Shown piece after piece: positions 1-7,602 of a DNA stretch of 20,307 nt (position 1 is the stretch's first letter; every line of letters begins with the position of its first letter). The stretch lies in NCBI GenBank assembly GCA_035403465.1, contig DAONFG010000050.1, positions 1 through 20,307 on the forward strand, written 5' to 3'. This DNA is from JAAYBQ01 sp035403465 (lineage in GTDB: Bacteria; Spirochaetota; UBA4802; UBA5550). The notes under the pieces are model-generated. The model had not been told where the DNA came from. It worked only from the letters and a program-made list of their open reading frames with translations, and searched no databases. The position numbers and the translations under genes are program-made.

Positions 1-164
1 CCTCAAGGCTGCGGTTCTCCTATTCAAGCCCTGAAATGCGTTGTTTTAGAGATTCAAACTCTCCCCGGAGTTTCATCCTTTCCAGCAGACCGCTTTCGCT
101 GAAAATAAATATATAGATACTGAAAAGGATGAACAGGAAAACAAACCCCCTGAACCTGTCACTC
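1..164 (-). pseudogene. ftsB: FtsB/DivIC-like division protein gene, interrupted and cut by the window edge
   Basis: Directly after the enolase stop, one minus-strand frame reads SDRFRGFVFLFILFSIYIFI, then FSESGLLERMKLRGEFES, then LKQRISGLE. That is a short basic N-terminus, one membrane segment and a heptad coiled coil, the layout of FtsB/DivIC (septum formation initiator family). The frame meets TAG at 20-22 and continues beyond it as ENRSLE, which is typical family coiled-coil sequence, so the stop seems to replace a Gln codon. The frame has no ATG, GTG or TTG before the membrane segment. An ATA-ATA pair follows an AGAGAGG stretch inside the eno 3' end. Alternatively a GTG at 160-162 would be in frame if the C5 run at 146-150 were one base longer. 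The eno-ftsB order is common in bacteria. It may be a pseudogene, a read-through gene or an assembly error. The family call is fairly safe; the gene's status is not. Confidence 0.6.
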
Positions 165-1457
165 TTACCCGATATTATAAAACACCTCTCTGCCCCTGTA
201 GACAGCCATTGAACCGAGTTCCTCCTCGATCCTCAGAAGCTGGTTATACTTGGCAACCCTGTCAGTCCTTGATGCCGAACCTGTTTTTATCTGTCCGGTG
301 TTGAGTGCTACAACAAGGTCGGCAATTGTTGTATCTTCGGTCTCACCTGACCTGTGTGAAATTACAGCTGTGAAGTTTGCCCTCTTGGCCATTTCAACTG
401 CCTGAATTGTTTCGGTCAGTGTACCTATCTGGTTCAGCTTGATAAGGATCGAATTTGCGGCATTCTCCTTTATTCCACGTACAAGACGCTTTGTGTTGGT
501 GACAAAAAGGTCATCACCGACAATCTGTATTTTTGAATCCATTTTTTCTGTCATGAGTTTAAAGCTTTCCCAGTCGTCTTCGGCCAGTCCGTCCTCTATC
601 GATATTATCGGATATGCCTTTATCAGTTTCTCGTAGAATGCAACCATTTCGGCACCTGAACGTTCGCTCTTGTCGCTTTTAGAGAAGACGTACTTCTTTT
701 TCTTGGTATCATAGAATTCGCTTGCGGCAGGGTCAAGGGCAATCATCAGGTCCTTACCCGGTTTAAAACCCGCCTTCTCAATTGCCTGCACTATCAGCTC
801 GAGCGGTTCTTCGTTTGACTTCAGACTCGGTGCGAATCCGCCTTCATCGCCCACACTTGTAGCACACCCCTTATCCTTGAGTACACTCTTGAGCGCATGG
901 AATGTTTCAACTCCCATCCGCAGACCCTCCTTAAATGTTGAAGCGCCAACGGGCATTACCATGAATTCCTGGAAGTCAACGTTCGAGTCCGCATGCGACC
1001 CGCCGTTTAGTATATTCATCATGGGGACCGGGAGTTCGCAGGCATTAACCCCGCCTATGTACCTGTAAAGCGGCATCTCGAAAGTAGAGGCAACTGCCTT
1101 TGCGCATGCAAGTGAAACGCCAAGTATGGCATTCGCCCCAAGGTTTCCCTTGTTCTCTGTGCCGTCCAGTTTGATCAGCGTGTTGTCAATTTCGATCTGG
1201 TTCATGGCATCCATGTCAATCATGGCATCGCAGATGATTTCATTAACATTGGAAACAGCCTTCGAAACTCCCTTGCCAAGGTATCTCTTTTTATCGCCGT
1301 CCCTGAGCTCAACAGCCTCATGCTCGCCTGTTGAAGCGCCCGAAGGAACAGCAGCCCTTCCTATTGCCCCTGATTCAAGTTCAACTTCAACTTCAACCGT
1401 GGGATTTCCCCTTGAATCGAGTATTTCTCTTGCACGTATGTCTGCTATGTAGGTCAT
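165..1457 (-). CDS. eno: Enolase (phosphopyruvate hydratase)
   Basis: Enolase is the cytosolic glycolytic enzyme that interconverts 2-phosphoglycerate and phosphoenolpyruvate, with Mg2+. The 430-residue product has the usual full bacterial length. Visible family blocks include the N-terminal AREILDSRGNPTVEVEV, GGSHADSNVDFQEFM near residue 160, GDEGGFAPS near 208 (catalytic Glu), the LIKLNQIGT block near 340 (catalytic Lys) and SHRSGETED near 370. The ATG at 1457 is preceded by AAGGAG seven bases upstream, so the start is firm. It has its own promoter at 1533-1561 and a small hairpin in the leader (TACGCC/GGCGTA, 1505-1522). The interrupted ftsB-like gene follows immediately. Nothing in the reading frame looks damaged. 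Confidence 0.98.
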   Translation of the reverse strand: MTYIADIRAREILDSRGNPTVEVEVELESGAIGRAAVPSGASTGEHEAVELRDGDKKRYLGKGVSKAVSNVNEIICDAMIDMDAMNQIEIDNTLIKLDGTENKGNLGANAILGVSLACAKAVASTFEMPLYRYIGGVNACELPVPMMNILNGGSHADSNVDFQEFMVMPVGASTFKEGLRMGVETFHALKSVLKDKGCATSVGDEGGFAPSLKSNEEPLELIVQAIEKAGFKPGKDLMIALDPAASEFYDTKKKKYVFSKSDKSERSGAEMVAFYEKLIKAYPIISIEDGLAEDDWESFKLMTEKMDSKIQIVGDDLFVTNTKRLVRGIKENAANSILIKLNQIGTLTETIQAVEMAKRANFTAVISHRSGETEDTTIADLVVALNTGQIKTGSASRTDRVAKYNQLLRIEEELGSMAVYRGREVFYNIG

Positions 1458-1532
1458 TTGTATCTCCTTGAAATTGTTTTATCTTTACCTGGTAATGCGT
1501 TTGATACGCCCGGAAAGGCGTACTTATAACAT

Positions 1533-1561
1533 AATATAGAGAGGGCCCTTTTCAGAATCAA
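1533..1561 (-). promoter_or_regulatory. Sigma-70-type promoter of eno
   Basis: On the minus strand TTGATT (1556-1561) is followed after exactly 17 bases by TATATT (1533-1538). The start codon of eno lies about 75 bases downstream. The resulting leader would contain a 6-bp hairpin (TACGCC, loop CGGAAA, GGCGTA at 1505-1522) and then AAGGAG. The -35 box overlaps the few bases after the 1571 stop of the upstream gene, so eno probably has its own promoter rather than depending on read-through. Confidence 0.6.
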
Positions 1562-1570
1562 TTAAATTTA

Positions 1571-2701
1571 TCAGGCCGAACCAAGATTCTTATACCGCTC
1601 CTTTGCTATATTGTAGATATCCCGCACGAGCAGCTGCGGGTCATTGATATACCCTTTCAGCCGGTTGAAAATCATATTGCGTACTGCGGTAATATTAATC
1701 GCAGAGGCCCCAAGCATCACATTAATCTCCCGCTCCAGTGTACCGTATGAATCCTCTGAATGTTCCATGGTAAGGCCGATGATATTATCCTGCAGCTGCC
1801 GGTGTTCAAGCTCGATTTCAACAAGTTCATCATGCTTCTCCTTGACCGAGGATAGTACTACAAGAGAAGGCATGCTCTCCACGTAGCGTTCCGACATCAG
1901 GAGTGGTGTAAGTTCATTGTCAAAATTGAACAGGGGAAGAAGAGATTCAAGGGTTGATCCGTAAATAGTTGTATTTGATCTCTTCATTATCCATTTAGGG
2001 GGATTGAACGCTATCGAATTATAAGTTGAAAATGTTGTAGATCCTGCTTCGCCCCTGCCTACATAAACTATCTCGTCATCATGTATATTATTCTCTGCCA
2101 TGTACTTTTCAATGGCTATGGCCCGCCTGTTTCCGGACACGAACCGCACTATGTCCCCGCTGTAAATATCCCTCGTGTTGACCCTTGATTTTTTGTACTC
2201 GGTTGCGAGTATATTTGAACTGTCAAGTCCAAGCCTCTTTGCGTACTCTATGGATATATCGTAGGGTATCGCGGTAAATATCAGCGGCGACAGGTACTTG
2301 ATGTTTCTTATAAAATACTCGGCGCCGGGAAAGAGCCTGGCTTTTTTACCTATGTTTGAAATTATTTCGACAGGCACATCCTTTAAAAGAAAATCCGGGT
2401 AGTATACCGCGAGTTTAAAAAAAGATACTGGTATGTCGCTCTCTTCCGAGATTTTCCTGTTGTTCTTGTCAAGGATTCCCTCGAGCTTGGCTATCTCCTG
2501 GTCAAGAAGAAGCGCATCGATGAGGTTGTTGTAATCGCCCACTTCGAGGAAATCCCCCATGCCCAGGAAGATTTTTCTTGGTCTTTTTATGCGGGTGCAG
2601 AGCTCTTTTATAAAATCAGCCCTGTTCAGTTCAAACCGCTCAAAGCCGTCGGCTATGCCGTGATTGATTATAAGTTCGTATTTCTTTTCGTTCTCTGTCA
2701 T
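1571..2701 (-). CDS. HAD-superfamily-like protein without recognisable catalytic motifs
   Basis: I read a 376-residue soluble protein from ATG 2701. An ATG at 2752 would add 17 residues but would overlap the promoter region of the divergent gene. Neither start has a good Shine-Dalgarno; 2701 has only AGG close by. The middle (LFPGAEYFIRNIKYL followed by IFTAIPYDISIEYAKRLG) resembles the helix and second-motif region of HAD phosphatases of the phosphoserine-phosphatase-like type. NRRAIAIEKYMAENN and then DDEIVYVGRGEAGSTTF sit where HAD enzymes have a Lys and the GDSxTD metal-binding loop. Here that loop reads GRGEAG, and I find no DxDx(T/V) nucleophile motif near the N-terminus. I infer a HAD fold that has lost, or never had, phosphatase chemistry. 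The C-terminal 120 residues look helical and have no recognised domain. The true function is unknown. Confidence 0.55.
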   Translation of the reverse strand: MTENEKKYELIINHGIADGFERFELNRADFIKELCTRIKRPRKIFLGMGDFLEVGDYNNLIDALLLDQEIAKLEGILDKNNRKISEESDIPVSFFKLAVYYPDFLLKDVPVEIISNIGKKARLFPGAEYFIRNIKYLSPLIFTAIPYDISIEYAKRLGLDSSNILATEYKKSRVNTRDIYSGDIVRFVSGNRRAIAIEKYMAENNIHDDEIVYVGRGEAGSTTFSTYNSIAFNPPKWIMKRSNTTIYGSTLESLLPLFNFDNELTPLLMSERYVESMPSLVVLSSVKEKHDELVEIELEHRQLQDNIIGLTMEHSEDSYGTLEREINVMLGASAINITAVRNMIFNRLKGYINDPQLLVRDIYNIAKERYKNLGSA

Positions 2702-2729
2702 AACCTGGATTCTTGAAAACAATAAATTA

Positions 2730-2760
2730 TTGACACTCTGCAACAGGGACATCTTATAGA
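2730..2760 (+). promoter_or_regulatory. Candidate promoter of the GHL10 lipoprotein gene
   Basis: A perfect TTGACA (2730-2735) is followed after 19 bases by TATAGA (2755-2760). The spacing is long, so this is a moderate candidate. It lies about 45 bases before ATG 2804. On the opposite strand the same bases contain TATAAG (2753-2758), which could serve the divergent gene starting at 2701. The 102-base space between 2701 and 2804 would then hold overlapping divergent promoters. Confidence 0.4.
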
Positions 2761-2803
2761 ACAGCAGTCCGTGTACAACATTAAAATATCAATAAAAAAC
2801 AGA

Positions 2804-3997
2804 ATGAAAAGAAAAATATTAATCGCGGCATTTATAACGTTTTTTCCGCTTCTCACGCTGTCATGCAGCAGGGAACAGGTTAAACCGCTAAATGTAAAGA
2901 GAAATTTTTCCGGTTCCATGTGGATTGTCCGGAATTCCATTGCAACCCCGGGCCAGATAGACAACCTGCTCGACATGATTGAGGATTCCGATATAAGGAA
3001 CCTTTTCGTGCAGGTCCGCGGACGCGGTGACGCCTACTACTATTCAAAAATCGAACCACACGGCTTTGACGTAAAAAATGAATTTGATCCCCTGAGCTAC
3101 CTGGTCCGGAAAACAAGGAATACCGATATACGCATTCATGCATGGGTAAATGTTTCATTCGTCATGAATGCAAAGGACTACCCGGGCGACCCGGAGCATA
3201 TACTTTCAAAGCACCCTGACTGGATTACATGTGACCATGAAGGCCGGCCAATGACAGAATACAGCGAAAAGGAACTAACTGATAACCTGCTTGAAGGATA
3301 CTTTGTTGATCCTGCACTGCCCGAAGTCAAGCAGCACATTTACAGCGTGATCCGGGATATTCTTACCCTGTATGATATTGACGGCATTCACCTTGATTAT
3401 GTGCGCTATCCCTATTCAGGATATAATACCTATTATAAAAGGTATATGAGCGATTTTGGATACAACCCTGCAGCAAGAAAAATATTCAGGAAAAAGTACG
3501 GGATTGATCCGCTTAAGATAAACAGGAAAAGGGAATCAAGGGCCAAGTCTGCTTTTGACAGGTTCAGGACAGAACAGGTCACCGAAATAGTCAGGGGCAT
3601 ACAAACTATTGTGAAACAGAAAGATAAATCCATAATAATGTCCACTGCCTCAATGCCGCGGTATGACTATGGCAGAAAGGTCTACTTCCAGGACTGGCCG
3701 TTTTGGCTCAATAAAGGCTACATCGATCTTGCGTGCGTCATGAGTTATACTGATAACATTGGAACCTACAACAGCTATATTGATTATGCAAAGGCGACCG
3801 GGAGCATTGAAAGGATAATCATGGGTGTAATGGTGAAAGAACAAACAGGGATAAACATTATCATGGATGAAGTCTCTGCAGCATATAATTCAGGAGCGCG
3901 GGGATATATACTCTTCAGTTTTGAACATACCGCAAAAAACATTGACGGGATAAGCCGGGTGATTGATTACAGCAGGTATGTATTCAAGCTCAACTGA
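2804..3997 (+). CDS. Lipoprotein with glycosyl-hydrolase-like GHL10 (YngK/YddW-type) domain
   Basis: The 397-residue product from ATG 2804 starts MKRKILIAAFITFFPLLTLSC, a lipoprotein signal peptide with lipobox TLSC and Cys21. Ser at +2 predicts an outer-membrane location by the enterobacterial sorting rule. An in-frame GTG at 2771 would put 11 odd residues before this signal, so I prefer 2804, although it has no clear Shine-Dalgarno. The rest matches the GHL10 (formerly DUF187) family, a TIM-barrel glycoside-hydrolase-like domain. Visible blocks are IRNLFVQVRGRGDAYYYS, HAWVNVSFVMN, YDIDGIHLDYVRYP (the conserved Asp block) and LACVMSYTDN. Related proteins are thought to act on peptidoglycan or other glycans; the substrate here cannot be read from sequence. 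Its stop lies two bases from the stop of the convergent acyl-CoA ligase. Confidence 0.85.
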   Translation: MKRKILIAAFITFFPLLTLSCSREQVKPLNVKRNFSGSMWIVRNSIATPGQIDNLLDMIEDSDIRNLFVQVRGRGDAYYYSKIEPHGFDVKNEFDPLSYLVRKTRNTDIRIHAWVNVSFVMNAKDYPGDPEHILSKHPDWITCDHEGRPMTEYSEKELTDNLLEGYFVDPALPEVKQHIYSVIRDILTLYDIDGIHLDYVRYPYSGYNTYYKRYMSDFGYNPAARKIFRKKYGIDPLKINRKRESRAKSAFDRFRTEQVTEIVRGIQTIVKQKDKSIIMSTASMPRYDYGRKVYFQDWPFWLNKGYIDLACVMSYTDNIGTYNSYIDYAKATGSIERIIMGVMVKEQTGINIIMDEVSAAYNSGARGYILFSFEHTAKNIDGISRVIDYSRYVFKLN

Positions 3998-3999
3998 TT

Positions 4000-5937
4000 T
4001 TATGAATACATACTCTCTATCTCCGGACTGAAGCGTTCCAGCACTGCATTCTTTTTAATCTTATGAGACGGGGTCAGCAGACCATTCTGTTCAGTGAACC
4101 TTTCCCGGACTATAGTGTATTGCCTGATCTTTTCAAAGCTCTCCAGCTCCCTGTTAACCCTGTACACCTCATCCTCAATGATCTGGCGCAGCCTTGAGTT
4201 GCCTGTAAAATCATCACCCACTTCAATGCAGATCGATTCACCTGACGAATCGTCAAAACGAAGACTGTTCCGGTTAAACTTGATCCCCTCCTTGTCGTAT
4301 AGGTCGATGAAGTAGTTGTAATAGGGCACAATAAGCGCCGAGATAAAATTGCGTTCATCTCCGATAAAGAATACCTGGTCAATGTAGCTGCTTGTTGAAA
4401 AAAGATGCTCCAGTTTGGCAGGTGAGATGTTTTTACCGACATTTGTACAGATTATGGCCTTCTTTCTTTCTACAAGCCTGTAGTACCCATGTTCATCCTG
4501 GACAACAAAGTCCCCGGTTTTATACCATCCATCAGGAGTAAATGCTTCAGCTGTCAGCTCAGGTTTATTGAGATACTCTTTAAAGACTCCTGCTTCGGAA
4601 AGTTCAAGTTCCCCGTCATCGGCAATACGGGACTGGCCTCCATTTGCATTAATACCTATAAATCCCGGCCTGCATGCTGTCAGCGGATTGACTATACAGG
4701 CATTAAAACCCTCTGTTGATCCATAGCCCTCAACAACTGCAATGCCGAGCGCATAAAAAAACTTCAGCAGATCCGGCGATATCCCGGCGCTGGCAGTATA
4801 TGAATACCTGAACCTGGAGCCGAAGAGCAGCCTTATTTTTTTAAATACTTTTTCAGCGAACCTGTACTGGATCCTTAAACTAAAAGGCAGTTTTGATGCG
4901 AGATCAAAATCATTATTCATGTTGTAGCAGCCCTTACTGTCCATCCTGTATGCAAGGGCCTTATACCCTACCGCAAGTGCGCGGGAAAATATCCACCGTT
5001 TGACCGGGCTGTGTTCCATGACATGCCGCAGTTGTATATATATCTTCTCATAGAACCTGGGTACGCAGTTTATCCATGTAGGATTGTACTTCTGCATATC
5101 TTCAAGCAGTGTACCGGGCTTGTCTGCGTAAGCGATTGACGCCCCCATGTAGATTGCCACCAGCTGGCATGATCCCCTGTCAAAAACATGGGAGAGCGGG
5201 AGAAAACACAGGGTCCTGTCATTTTCAGTTAAAGTCATGCCGTAGCGTTCCCAGAATTCCGCCGCACCGGCTATTCTGGCTGAAACATTAAAATGAGTAA
5301 GAACAACACCCTTGCCGATTCCCGTAGTACCGGATGTATAAATAACCGTATACCAGTCATCAAGAGAGATGCTATCCTTGAGTTCAACATACCTGAAGTA
5401 ATTCTCTTTACGCCACGCTGCCCCATCCTCAAGCATCTGTTTGAGGCCTGTAACGTGCCTGTGATCTTCATTGTATGATATATCGAGCACAAAGATTCGT
5501 TCAAGCTTGTGCAGTTCGGAATAATTATCCAGGACTTTACCGGCAAGCTTCATGTCACCCGCAAACAGAAAGCGTGATTCAGAATCCCGCAGGATGTAAG
5601 ATGTTTCTTTGTGTGAGAGCGTGGGGAAGATTGTAACACTTACACCCTTTACACAGCATATTGCCATGTCGGCCTGCGTCCAGTACGGGCTGTTCTCCGA
5701 CATTATCGCCAGCCTGTCGCCCGGTTTACATCCGTAACTCAGAAGTGCGCATGAAATCAGTTCTGCACGTTCATGCACCTCTGACCAGGAGAATCTCCCC
5801 TTGTTATCATTGTTAAAAATCGCGGGATTAAAAAGCTGTGCGTCCCTCTCCGGGAACCTGAGGCATGTGTTTTCAAAATGCCATGATACAGGTTTAAGCT
5901 CCTCTTCTTTCCACCGCCACTTTTCAGGACCCGGCAT
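4000..5937 (-). CDS. Long-chain fatty-acid-CoA ligase (AMP-forming)
   Basis: This enzyme activates fatty acids to acyl-CoA with ATP through an acyl-adenylate. It belongs to the ANL superfamily and most resembles FadD15-type ligases of about 600-650 residues. The P-loop motif YTSGTTGIGKGVVLTH, the GYGSTEGFN block, and the YKTGDF block followed by an ERKK segment are all visible. The C-terminal lid domain is present and no signal peptide is seen. The first in-frame ATG is at 5958, but AGGAG (5944-5948) lies inside that extension and sits six bases before ATG 5937, which begins MPGPEKWRW. I therefore choose 5937, giving 645 residues. The gene stands alone, with about 425 bases free of genes upstream. 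It could feed lipid remodelling or beta-oxidation; the substrate chain length is inferred from family resemblance only. Confidence 0.92.
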   Translation of the reverse strand: MPGPEKWRWKEEELKPVSWHFENTCLRFPERDAQLFNPAIFNNDNKGRFSWSEVHERAELISCALLSYGCKPGDRLAIMSENSPYWTQADMAICCVKGVSVTIFPTLSHKETSYILRDSESRFLFAGDMKLAGKVLDNYSELHKLERIFVLDISYNEDHRHVTGLKQMLEDGAAWRKENYFRYVELKDSISLDDWYTVIYTSGTTGIGKGVVLTHFNVSARIAGAAEFWERYGMTLTENDRTLCFLPLSHVFDRGSCQLVAIYMGASIAYADKPGTLLEDMQKYNPTWINCVPRFYEKIYIQLRHVMEHSPVKRWIFSRALAVGYKALAYRMDSKGCYNMNNDFDLASKLPFSLRIQYRFAEKVFKKIRLLFGSRFRYSYTASAGISPDLLKFFYALGIAVVEGYGSTEGFNACIVNPLTACRPGFIGINANGGQSRIADDGELELSEAGVFKEYLNKPELTAEAFTPDGWYKTGDFVVQDEHGYYRLVERKKAIICTNVGKNISPAKLEHLFSTSSYIDQVFFIGDERNFISALIVPYYNYFIDLYDKEGIKFNRNSLRFDDSSGESICIEVGDDFTGNSRLRQIIEDEVYRVNRELESFEKIRQYTIVRERFTEQNGLLTPSHKIKKNAVLERFSPEIESMYS

Positions 5938-6362
5938 GCATTTCTCCTGTATATTCATAAAGACTATTTCTTATTATTTGCTGATTTTAATACAATGATA
6001 ATTTAATATTTATCGCCGATGAGGCCTATTATTTTTATGCATGGCACACGGATAAAAATCACAAAAATTGACCCACTCACGGATTATTCCAAAAAAATCA
6101 GGCAGTAATTCTTTATACCAGGGGAAAATTTTGTGCGTTCTGCATTTGACAAGATACTGCCTTCATGTTGAAAACAGATTGCGGTTCAATAGTATCCTGA
6201 TTTCAATTTTATGTATATATATTCAGGTAAACATTACGTCCGGCAGTATTAATCTATCACAGGTCTAACCTTAAAGTAATTTTAATTTTTTAATAAAAAA
6301 CTATTTACATTTACAAAATAGAGTTTAATTCAACTATATTATAAACCAGAGCAGGGGGTACG
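5938..6362. other. Gene-free divergent intergenic stretch
   Basis: This A+T-rich stretch of about 425 bases separates the divergent acyl-CoA ligase and MBL-fold genes. The only ORF of any length (6068-6268, plus strand) has no protein-like character. The stretch holds a candidate promoter for the MBL-fold gene near its right end and the AGGAG of the ligase at its left end. The heptamer GGCAGTA occurs three times: plus strand at 6101-6107, minus strand at 6155-6161, plus strand at 6242-6248. The first two form an 8-bp inverted repeat, AGGCAGTA/TACTGCCT. I recognise no riboswitch or tRNA. Confidence 0.5.
6310..6340 (+). promoter_or_regulatory. Weak candidate promoter of the MBL-fold gene
   Basis: TTTACA (6310-6315, repeated just before at 6304-6309) is followed after 19 bases by TATATT (6335-6340). 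The spacing is longer than ideal, and other -10 readings are possible in this A+T-rich sequence. AGGGGG then precedes ATG 6363 by four bases. Confidence 0.3.
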
Positions 6363-7217
6363 ATGAAAACTATTGATGTTAAAGGAAAAAAACTCTCACT
6401 GAAAAATGAAGGTAACCTTGAACTATTTTTCCTGGGAACAGGCAGCGCTTTTACCAAACGCCAGTACCAGACAAACCTTCTTATTATTAAAGGTAACGAC
6501 CACCTGCTTATTGACTGCGGCACCAAGTGCCCCCAGGCCATGTCCGAACTTGGTCTGCCCATTACCGAGGTCAGGAATTTTCTTATAACGCATTCTCATG
6601 CTGACCATATCGGCGGACTTGAAGAGATCTCGCTGCTCGGCCGCTACTTTGCAAAACGCAAACCGGTAATGGTAATAAACGAAACATACCAGCATATACT
6701 CTGGGATATGTCTATGCGGGGAGGATGCGAGTACAACGAGGAAGAGGCGGGCGACATGCTGACATTCAAGGACTTCTGGGACGTGATAAGACCCCAGTGG
6801 CTTCCGGATTATTCCCGTGAGACATTCGGTGCAAAGGTTGGCGATATTGATATAAAGATCATGAGGACAAAGCATATACCGGACTCTTCACTGGACTGGC
6901 AGAGTTCATTCTGGAGCTGCGGAGTTATAATTGACGACAGGGTATTTTTTACAAGTGATACAAGGTTTGACAAAGACCTTGTAGATTATTACGAATCCAA
7001 GTTCAATTTTGAAGCAATTTTTCATGACTGCCAGTTCTTCACAGGAGGTGTACACGCGTCTCTTGAGGAATTGAAGAACCTTCCCGCTGAAACAAAAAAG
7101 AAGATGCTTCTTACCCATTACGGTGACAACTGGGATGAGTATGAAGGTAAGATTAAAGAATACGGGTTCGCCGGAAGAGCCCTGCCCCATATATTCTATT
7201 CATTCGAGAAAAAATAA
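6363..7217 (+). CDS. Metallo-beta-lactamase-fold hydrolase
   Basis: The 284-residue soluble protein opens with LELFFLGTGSAFTKRQYQTN, a beginning shared by RNase Z-like and cyclic-phosphodiesterase-like MBL proteins. THSHADHIGG supplies the metal ligands His77, His79, Asp81 and His82. Likely further ligands are His171, Asp199 in TSDTRFD and His252 in HYGD, so the two-metal site appears complete. AGGGGG lies four bases before the ATG. The protein lacks the extra arm expected of a standard tRNA 3'-processing RNase Z, so I call it only an MBL-fold metal-dependent hydrolase, with a phosphodiester substrate possible. It is a single gene, ending at a strong hairpin it shares with the convergent cold-shock gene. 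Confidence 0.85.
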   Translation: MKTIDVKGKKLSLKNEGNLELFFLGTGSAFTKRQYQTNLLIIKGNDHLLIDCGTKCPQAMSELGLPITEVRNFLITHSHADHIGGLEEISLLGRYFAKRKPVMVINETYQHILWDMSMRGGCEYNEEEAGDMLTFKDFWDVIRPQWLPDYSRETFGAKVGDIDIKIMRTKHIPDSSLDWQSSFWSCGVIIDDRVFFTSDTRFDKDLVDYYESKFNFEAIFHDCQFFTGGVHASLEELKNLPAETKKKMLLTHYGDNWDEYEGKIKEYGFAGRALPHIFYSFEKK

Positions 7218-7221
7218 ACAA

Positions 7222-7249
7222 AAAGGGCTGCCCGGAATGGCAGCCCTTT
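7222..7249. terminator. Bidirectional rho-independent terminator
   Basis: AAAGGGCTGCC (7222-7232), a six-base loop and GGCAGCCCTTT (7239-7249) form a perfect 11-bp stem. Read on the minus strand it is followed by TTTTTGTTTATTTTTT, an excellent terminator for the cold-shock gene. Read on the plus strand the stem itself ends in TTT, which should also stop transcripts of the MBL-fold gene. Confidence 0.85.
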
Positions 7250-7266
7250 AACAAGGTTCAAATGAA

Positions 7267-7467
7267 TTATATTACTTTAACACCAATGGCGCGCTGGCCT
7301 TTGTCGGAATCTTCAATCTGGAAATTAACTTTATCACCTTCGCGAAGACTTTTAAAACCTTCTCCCGCTACACCAGTATAATGGACGAAGATATCCCCTC
7401 CATCATCCTTGGAAATGAAGCCGAATCCTTTTTTTTCATTGAACCATTTGACTACACCAGTTGGCAT
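7267..7467 (-). CDS. CspA-family cold-shock protein
   Basis: This is a 66-residue single cold-shock domain, the normal length of the family. It starts MPTGVVKWFNEKKGFGFI and contains both RNA-binding motifs: RNP1 KGFGFI (13-18) and RNP2 DIFVHY (25-30). Proteins of this kind bind single-stranded RNA or DNA and melt mRNA structure at low temperature or in growth transitions. AAGGAG stands eight bases before the ATG. The promoter at 7574-7602 implies a leader of roughly 100 nt, which fits the post-transcriptional control known for csp mRNAs. Which paralogue this is, and whether it is truly cold-induced, cannot be told. Confidence 0.97.
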   Translation of the reverse strand: MPTGVVKWFNEKKGFGFISKDDGGDIFVHYTGVAGEGFKSLREGDKVNFQIEDSDKGQRAIGVKVI

Positions 7468-7573
7468 AAAAAAAACTCCTTAAAAAAAATTTCAGTAAAA
7501 TATGACCGCCTTTGAATTCCGGATTACTTTAAAATAATTCTCCGTTTTTGCATCAGGCAATCGATACTGACTA

Positions 7574-7602
7574 ATAATATATACGGCTATTTTTTTTGTC
7601 AA
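7574..7602 (-). promoter_or_regulatory. Near-consensus promoter of the cold-shock gene
   Basis: On the minus strand a perfect TTGACA (7597-7602) is followed after exactly 17 bases by TATTAT (7574-7579), one mismatch from consensus. Transcription should begin near 7567, leaving a leader of about 100 nt before ATG 7467. I see no exact enterobacterial cold box in the leader. Confidence 0.75.

Noticed and set aside
5938..5958. Acyl-CoA ligase start at ATG 5958
   Set aside because: The best Shine-Dalgarno (AGGAG, 5944-5948) would lie inside the coding sequence; it fits ATG 5937 instead.
6068..6268. 66-residue open frame in the gene-free stretch
   Set aside because: There is no ribosome site and no protein-like composition; it looks like chance in A+T-rich DNA.
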